DNA from: Sphingomonas psychrotolerans
GTDB taxonomy: Bacteria; Pseudomonadota; Alphaproteobacteria; Sphingomonadales; Sphingomonadaceae
Assembly: GCF_002796605.1 (NCBI RefSeq)
Contig: NZ_CP024923.1
Location: forward strand, 1,116,001-1,180,000
Direction: 5' to 3'
DNA length: 64,000 nt
In this document: one piece after another, positions 59,521 to 64,000 of the stretch
How positions within the stretch are numbered: position 1 is the first letter of the stretch
How the letters are laid out: every line of letters begins with the position of its first letter
Notes under the pieces: generated by a model
The model's database searches: none
Seen by the model: the letters and a program-made list of their open reading frames with translations, nothing else
What the model was told of the DNA's origin: nothing
Made by a program: the position numbers and the translations under genes

Positions 59521-60420
59521 TCAGCCGATCAACCCGGCCAGATTTCTCCAGACCCCAAACGAGCCCAGATCATTGAACGTCACCAGCAGCATCAGCGCCA
59601 GAATTGCGATCAGACCACCCCGGAAAGCCCATTCCATCACCTGCGGCTCGACCGGGCGGCGGCGTACGGCTTCGACTGCGTAGAACAGAAGATGCCCGCC
59701 ATCCAGCACCGGAACTGGCAAGAGGTTGATGAATCCGAGATTAATGGAAATGAGCGCGATAAGGAACACGAACTCGGCGGGTCCCAACGCGAGACGCTCG
59801 CCGGAGACCTGCGCGATCTTGAGCGGCCCGCCAAGCTCGGACAGCGGTCGCCGGCCGGTGATGATCTGCTTCAGGCCGTCGATCTGCATCTGAACGATGT
59901 CGAGGGTCCGGCGAACACCGACGATCGGCGCTTCCAGAATTCCCACGGATTGGAGCACGGGTGTACTGCTGCCCACACCGATCACGCCAATCGGGTATTT
60001 GTTGCCAAAGCGATCCTGCTCCTCGCGAATGCCGATCACAGTGTCCGCAGCCATCGCGCGGCCGTTACGTTCGAAATCAATTCGAACCGCTTCACCGGGA
60101 CGGATCTGCGCATATTTTGCGATGTCGACGAACGTCTCGACCGAGCGTCCGCCAAGCGCCGTCATTCTATCGCCGGGCTGCAACCCCGCAGCCGCGGCGG
60201 CGCTGCCCGGCTGCACGGTGCCCACGACCGAGGGCGTCACGTTCTGGCCATAGGTGAACGCAAAGGCGCTGAGGATCAGGATCGCCACGATGAAATTGGC
60301 GACCGGCCCGGCAACGACGATGATCGCACGTTGCCATAGGGGCTTGGCCTGAAAAGTCTGCGCCCGCTCGTGCGCCGGCAGCGACAGCCATTCCGGCGAA
60401 GGCTGACTCGCCGGGTTCAT
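59521..60420 (-). CDS. RseP C-terminal fragment (PDZ and LDG motif)
   Basis: This 299-residue frame starts at the natural internal Met of the family (MNPASQPSPEWLSLPAHERA). It holds the second membrane helix (AIIVVAGPVANFIVAILILS), one PDZ domain (residues 65-140), and the third catalytic-site motif in LLPVPVLDGGHLLFYAVEAV. Without the HExxH part it cannot be a complete protease. Confidence 0.75.
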   Translation of the reverse strand: MNPASQPSPEWLSLPAHERAQTFQAKPLWQRAIIVVAGPVANFIVAILILSAFAFTYGQNVTPSVVGTVQPGSAAAAAGLQPGDRMTALGGRSVETFVDIAKYAQIRPGEAVRIDFERNGRAMAADTVIGIREEQDRFGNKYPIGVIGVGSSTPVLQSVGILEAPIVGVRRTLDIVQMQIDGLKQIITGRRPLSELGGPLKIAQVSGERLALGPAEFVFLIALISINLGFINLLPVPVLDGGHLLFYAVEAVRRRPVEPQVMEWAFRGGLIAILALMLLVTFNDLGSFGVWRNLAGLIG

Positions 60421-60653
60421 GTCACCGGCGAAGCGGACATAGCCCCCAGCGGCAGCCAGCCGAACTTCCAGCGCGTACCTCTTTTGTCGGTGATCCCTGC
60501 GATTTCGCGGCCAAAGCCGATCGAGAACTCCTCGGCCTTCACGCCGAACCAGCGTCCGGCGAGATAATGTCCAAGTTCGTGCAAGAAGACGAGCGGCCCC
60601 AGAACCAGCACGAAGGCCAGGAAGTAGATGGGGATGGCGGGGGATTCGATCAA
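60417..60653 (-). CDS. RseP N-terminal fragment (HExxH zinc motif)
   Basis: This 78-residue frame starts MIESPAIPIYFLAFVLVLGP and contains the first membrane helix and HELGH (His-Glu-x-x-His, residues 25-29). After KFGWLPLG it continues out of the family frame (AMSASPVT) and stops at 60417-60419. The stop overlaps the ATG of the C-terminal frame (ATGA). Confidence 0.75.
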   Translation of the reverse strand: MIESPAIPIYFLAFVLVLGPLVFLHELGHYLAGRWFGVKAEEFSIGFGREIAGITDKRGTRWKFGWLPLGAMSASPVT

Positions 60654-61810
60654 AGAACGCAGTCCTTCACACGCTCGCCCGCATACGCCCTCGCCTCGGC
60701 GTCGATTGCCAACACGGCATCCAGCGAGTCCGGGGCGGCCGGGTCGTAGCGCGCCAGCGTATCGGCAACGATTGCGGCAATTTCAAGAAATCCAACGCGC
60801 CCGGCGAGGAATGCGGCAACGGCGACCTCGTTGGCGGCGTTGAGGATCGCCGGGCGCGCACCGCCCGCCGCCAGCGCATCGCGCGCCAGCGTCAGCGCCG
60901 GGAAGCGCACGGAGTCCGTCGCCTCGAAGTCGAGCCGCCCAATTCGGGCGAGGTCGAGCGGCTCGCAAGGCGTCGCCATCCGCTCGGGCCAGGCCAGCGC
61001 ATAGGAAATCGGCGTGCGCATATCCGGCGTGCCGAGCTGGGCGAGCACCGAACCGTCGACATATTCGACCATCGAATGGACTACCGACTGGGCGTGGACG
61101 AGGATGTCGAGCTGGTCGGCGCGCACCGGGAACAGATGGAAGGCCTCGATCAGCTCGAGACCCTTGTTCATCATCGTCGCCGAATCGACCGAGATCTTGG
61201 CGCCCATCGACCAATTGGGGTGCGCCACGGCCTGCGTCGGCGTGATCGCACGCATCGCTTCGAACGGCGTCGTGCGAAACGGCCCCCCGCTGGCGGTCAG
61301 GATGATTTTCCGCACGCCGCGCGGCGCAGTGCGATCGAGGCACTGGAAGACCGCATTATGCTCCGAATCGACTGGCAGCAGCGTCGTGGCATGCGCGCAC
61401 GCCGCCGCCGTCATGACGTCGCCGGCCGAAACCAGTGCCTCCTTGTTGGCGAGTGCGACGGTGCCGCCCGCCTCGAGCGCCGCCATTACCGGCTTGAGCC
61501 CGGCGGTGCCGACGATCGCGGCCATCGTCCAGTCGGCGCCGGCGCGGGCCGCGTCACAGACCGCTTCCGCCCCTGCCCGCGCCTCCACGCCGCTCCCCGC
61601 CAAGGCGTCTCGGAGCGCGTCGAGGCAGCTTGGGTCCGCGACCACCGCCAGCTTCGCGCGCGTCCGGATCGCCGCCGCGGCGAGCTTGTCCACATCGCGG
61701 TTGGCGGTCAGCGCGATCACTTCGAACCGCTCGGGCGCACGCTCGATGAGGTCGAGCGTCGAACTGCCCACCGAACCGGTGGCGCCGAGGATGGTGACGC
61801 GTTTGATCAT
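60650..61810 (-). CDS. dxr: 1-deoxy-D-xylulose 5-phosphate reductoisomerase
   Basis: Dxr converts DXP to MEP for isoprenoid synthesis. The 386-residue protein has the NADPH-binding VTILGATGSVGSSTLDLIER, LANKEALVSAGDVM, the active-site PVDSEHNAVFQCL, ILTASGGPFRTTPFEAM, HPNWSMGAKISVDSATMMNK and DILVHAQSVVHSMVEY. It is coupled by ATGA to rseP and to cdsA. Confidence 0.97.
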   Translation of the reverse strand: MIKRVTILGATGSVGSSTLDLIERAPERFEVIALTANRDVDKLAAAAIRTRAKLAVVADPSCLDALRDALAGSGVEARAGAEAVCDAARAGADWTMAAIVGTAGLKPVMAALEAGGTVALANKEALVSAGDVMTAAACAHATTLLPVDSEHNAVFQCLDRTAPRGVRKIILTASGGPFRTTPFEAMRAITPTQAVAHPNWSMGAKISVDSATMMNKGLELIEAFHLFPVRADQLDILVHAQSVVHSMVEYVDGSVLAQLGTPDMRTPISYALAWPERMATPCEPLDLARIGRLDFEATDSVRFPALTLARDALAAGGARPAILNAANEVAVAAFLAGRVGFLEIAAIVADTLARYDPAAPDSLDAVLAIDAEARAYAGERVKDCVL

Positions 61811-62583
61811 GTCGCCACCAGAACCAGCAGTGCCGCGAAAGGCGCCACGGCGACGAGTCCGTCGAGCCGATCGAGGAGGCCGCCATGGCCGGGAAGCAGA
61901 TTACCCGAATCCTTCACGCCGGCGCAGCGTTTGAGATGGCTCTCGAACAAGTCGCCGATCTGCGCCAGCGCGGCGAGGATCGGTGTGGCGAGCGCCAGCA
62001 CCACGGGAAGGCCGAAACCGAAAACCAGCAACAAGGCGAAGACCCCCGCCAGGGCAACGCCACCGACGAAGCCCGCCCAGGTCTTGTTCGGGCTGATCTG
62101 CGGGGCGAGCCTGGGCCCACCGATCGCGCGCCCGGCAAAATACGCCCCGGTGTCGCATGCCCAGACCAAGGCCATCGCCCAGAAAGTGTATAGCAGGCCA
62201 TGCGAAGGGTCCTCGCGCAGCGCGAGCAAGGCGAGCACCGGCAGGCCGGAATAGGCCACGCCCGCCGCCAGCTGGCCCTTGCGCGTCACTGCTGCGACGA
62301 AGAAGGCCGCGCCGGCCACCAGTCCGAGCGCGAGGAAACCAGGCCCCGCGGCCAATCCCGGCGCCATGATCGCCAGCGGCACGGTCAACGCATATTGGGC
62401 CAGTCGCTTCTCGCGCAGACTGACGCCCGAAAGGTCCGCCCATTCGGCCATCATCAGCAGCGCCGCGGCCGCGACGATCAGCCAGAAACCGAGCCCGCCG
62501 ACCCAGAGCGCGATCGCGGCGAGCCCGATCAGCGCGATGGCGACGATCGCCCGCGTCCCCAGATCCGATTTACCTTTGGTCAC
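61807..62583 (-). CDS. cdsA: phosphatidate cytidylyltransferase
   Basis: CdsA makes CDP-diacylglycerol for phospholipids. The 258-residue protein has several membrane segments and the CDP-family signature SHLKRCAGVKDSGNLLPGHG followed by GLLDRLDGLVA. It ends near LVLVAT. It overlaps dxr and uppS by ATGA. The genes are arranged for coupled membrane and isoprenoid synthesis. Confidence 0.94.
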   Translation of the reverse strand: MTKGKSDLGTRAIVAIALIGLAAIALWVGGLGFWLIVAAAALLMMAEWADLSGVSLREKRLAQYALTVPLAIMAPGLAAGPGFLALGLVAGAAFFVAAVTRKGQLAAGVAYSGLPVLALLALREDPSHGLLYTFWAMALVWACDTGAYFAGRAIGGPRLAPQISPNKTWAGFVGGVALAGVFALLLVFGFGLPVVLALATPILAALAQIGDLFESHLKRCAGVKDSGNLLPGHGGLLDRLDGLVAVAPFAALLVLVAT

Positions 62584-63311
62584 AAGCCTCCGAAACGCCG
62601 CTGACGCTGCCCGAAGCGATCGAGCGCATCGGCCAGCGCCTTCTCGTCGAAATCAGGCCAGAGCGTGTCGACGAAGAGCAACTCGGCATAGGCCGCCTGC
62701 CACAGCAGGAAGTTCGACAGCCGGTGCTCGCCCGAGGTGCGGATCAGCAAGTCGAGCGGTGGGAGATCCGCAGTTGCGAGTTCGGCCTCGAAGCGCGCTT
62801 CGTCGATCGCGGAGGGGTCGAGCGTGCCGTCGCATGCCTGTTCGGCAAGACGGCGAGCCGCGGCGAGGATTTCGGCCTGCGCGCCATAATTGAGCGCGAT
62901 GACCAAGGTCGGGCCGGGATTGGCCACGGTCCGCGCAATCGCCGCGTCGATCATCGCGACGAGATCGGGCGCGAGCCCGCGCCAATCGCCGATCACTCGC
63001 AATCGCACGCCCTCCGAGACGAGTTCGTCGAGTTCGCTCGCGAGGAAATGGCGCAGCAGCCCCATCAGGTCGCGGACCTCTTCCTCGGGGCGACGCCAGT
63101 TCTCGGAGGAGAAGGCGTAGAGCGTGAGCACTTCGATACCGAGCTTTCGCGCGGCGCGCGCGACGCGGCGCACCGCCTCGACGCCCTGTTTGTGCCCCGC
63201 GATGCGCGGCAGGAAGCGCTTCTTCGCCCAGCGCCCGTTGCCGTCCATGATGATGGCGACGTGGCGCGGGGGCGTGCCCGAAGGAAGATCGGGGGCGGGT
63301 CTAGCGGCCAC
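62580..63311 (-). CDS. uppS: isoprenyl (undecaprenyl) diphosphate synthase
   Basis: UppS makes the undecaprenyl carrier used in cell-wall and polysaccharide assembly. The 243-residue cis-prenyltransferase has HVAIIMDGNGRWAKKRFLPR (catalytic Asp), HKQGVEAVRRVARAARKLGI, LTLYAFSSENWRRPEEEV, and ADLPPLDLLIRTSGEHRLSN with FLLWQAAYAELLFVDTLWPD. Coupled to cdsA by ATGA. Confidence 0.97.
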   Translation of the reverse strand: MAARPAPDLPSGTPPRHVAIIMDGNGRWAKKRFLPRIAGHKQGVEAVRRVARAARKLGIEVLTLYAFSSENWRRPEEEVRDLMGLLRHFLASELDELVSEGVRLRVIGDWRGLAPDLVAMIDAAIARTVANPGPTLVIALNYGAQAEILAAARRLAEQACDGTLDPSAIDEARFEAELATADLPPLDLLIRTSGEHRLSNFLLWQAAYAELLFVDTLWPDFDEKALADALDRFGQRQRRFGGL

Positions 63312-63341
63312 GGCCGGCCGCCCGGAGAAACGCCGGGCCGG

Positions 63342-63899
63342 TCACTTGCCCAGAATTTCCTTTTCCTTTGCCGCCGTCACCGCATCGATGTCGGCGATCG
63401 TGCTGTCGGTCAGCTTCTGGACCTCGGTCTCGTGGCGCTTGCGCTCGTCCTCGCCGAAAAGGCCCTTCTTCTCGTCGGTCTTGAGGCTGTCATTGCCATC
63501 GCGGCGGACATTACGCACTGCGATGCGTGCCTTCTCGGCATATTGGCTGGCGAGCTTGGCGAGTTCTTTCCGCCGCTCTTCCGTCAGATCGGGGATCGGC
63601 AGACGCAGCGTCTGCCCGTCGACGATCGGATTGAGACCGAGCCCCGCCGAGCGGATCGCCTTGTCGACCGGGCCGACATTCATCTTGTCCCACACCTGCA
63701 CCGAGAGCAGGCGCGGCTCGGGTGCCGAGACGCTCGCCAACTGGTTGATCGGCATCTGCGCGCCATAGACGTCGACCGTCACCGGATCCAGCAGGGTGGT
63801 CGAGGCACGACCGGTGCGCAGGCCCTGGAGATCGTGTTTGAGCGCCTCGACCGCGCCGGCCATGCGGCGCTCGATATCTGTCTTGTCGTAAGCGGCCAT
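63342..63899 (-). CDS. frr: ribosome recycling factor
   Basis: Frr splits post-termination ribosomes with EF-G. The 185-residue protein has [80 protein letters not shown] and the C-terminal [23 protein letters not shown] 63899 is chosen as the usual family start. It follows pyrH by 14 bases. Confidence 0.97.
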   Translation of the reverse strand: MAAYDKTDIERRMAGAVEALKHDLQGLRTGRASTTLLDPVTVDVYGAQMPINQLASVSAPEPRLLSVQVWDKMNVGPVDKAIRSAGLGLNPIVDGQTLRLPIPDLTEERRKELAKLASQYAEKARIAVRNVRRDGNDSLKTDEKKGLFGEDERKRHETEVQKLTDSTIADIDAVTAAKEKEILGK

Positions 63900-63913
63900 T
63901 TTCGGCTCTCCTG

Positions 63914-64000
63914 TTATGCGGATGCGGTTTCGTTCTGGACGATTGTCGAGGCGCCCTCGCCACACAGAACGGCGGAGAGATTACCTTCGTCTCGGATGTT
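63914..64000 (-). CDS. pyrH: UMP kinase, C-terminal end (partial)
   Basis: Only the last 28 codons are in the window. They read [20 protein letters not shown] and end with TASA before the TAA at 63914-63916. The N-x-x-x-x-GNL-x-x-VL-x-GE-G pattern is the C-terminus of UMP kinase, which forms UDP from UMP. The pyrH-frr order is widely conserved. The tail beyond IV is slightly longer than usual. Confidence 0.85.
   Translation of the reverse strand, partial: NIRDEGNLSAVLCGEGASTIVQNETASA

Larger units (their letters stand above)
59521..60653 (-). pseudogene. rseP: RseP site-2 protease, interrupted by an apparent one-base shift
   Basis: RseP cuts anti-sigma factors and signal peptides in the membrane. 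The full gene is about 1130 bases, but two reading frames carry it. The N-terminal part (60417-60653) has the zinc site FLHELGHYLAGRWFG and ends KFGWLPLGAMSASPVT. The C-terminal part (59521-60420) has the PDZ domain and the final PVLDGGHLLFYAVE. The expected GGYVRFAGDMNPASQ can be read only by changing frame in a run of five bases at 60443-60447 (C on this strand; G in the mRNA). An extra G would restore it. This could be a sequence error, a mutation or a functional split. Confidence 0.85.

Noticed and set aside
57438..59576. 712-codon open frame opposite bamA
   Set aside because: Shadow of BamA; it has no start context or domain.

Overview
The window is a compact, high-GC bacterial chromosome segment. 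It most resembles a sphingomonad (Alphaproteobacteria, order Sphingomonadales, Sphingomonas-like). This is inferred from gene order and protein character, not from a database search. Supporting signs are the eno-ftsB-pdhA-pdhB neighbourhood with a lipoyl domain fused to PdhB, trpF-trpB-trpA-accD-folC, carA-carB-greA, gatB/YqeY-dnaG-rpoD, and pyrH-frr-uppS-cdsA-dxr-rseP-bamA-skp-fabZ. The last run lacks the lpxD and lpxA/lpxB genes found beside skp and fabZ in many LPS-making Gram-negatives, which fits a sphingolipid-based outer membrane. I saw no rRNA, tRNA, CRISPR array, insertion sequence or prophage.

Layout. 1-9 kb: a secreted DUF2066-like protein (cut by the window edge) diverges from purM-purN. 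YjbR, a small protein, an endonuclease/phosphatase-fold enzyme coupled to a large patatin lipase, lapA-pyrF, an LprI-like secreted protein and a GNAT acetyltransferase follow. 9-14.2 kb: a tightly coupled trpF-trpB-(small membrane protein)-trpA-accD-folC operon. 14.2-19.4 kb: two sphingomonad-type hypotheticals (one behind a Fur-like palindrome), a leftward DUF2939-TPR-AmpG block, a Rieske oxygenase and two tiny membrane proteins. 19.4-28 kb: a lone receiver protein, a pseudouridine synthase with a long repetitive tail, rsmD, a REPIN-like repeat, a tiny Cys-motif protein, an MHS-type transporter, a FAD-dependent halogenase, a CPA2 antiporter and a Phd/VapC-type toxin-antitoxin pair. 28-32 kb: VOC, DUF488, YhhN, trmFO, an EF-hand protein and a degenerate squalene/phytoene-synthase-like protein. 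32-36 kb: three coupled Tad-type pseudopilus genes without the rest of a tad locus.

36-44 kb: pdhB and pdhA, DUF1206, ftsB, eno, a four-gene membrane/helical-protein operon (holin-like, DUF3618), DUF4170, rhomboid and greA. 44-49 kb: carB, a small unknown gene and carA. 49-54 kb: yqeY, dnaG and rpoD, ending in a perfect 15-bp terminator. 54-64 kb: a secreted hypothetical, PilZ, rpmE and the envelope-biogenesis run fabZ-skp-bamA-rseP-dxr-cdsA-uppS-frr-pyrH (partial).

Most of the DNA is housekeeping. The items I consider most worth checking are: rseP, split by a one-base shift that leaves an ATGA-coupled two-ORF gene; two REPIN-like inverted repeats with identical 22-30-22 geometry; a Skp homologue carrying an EF-hand loop; the orphan Tad triad with DTNxNG loops; the FAD halogenase with an altered WxWxIP motif; and unknown small genes set inside the trp and car operons. 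I did not find a clearly new defence or mobile system.
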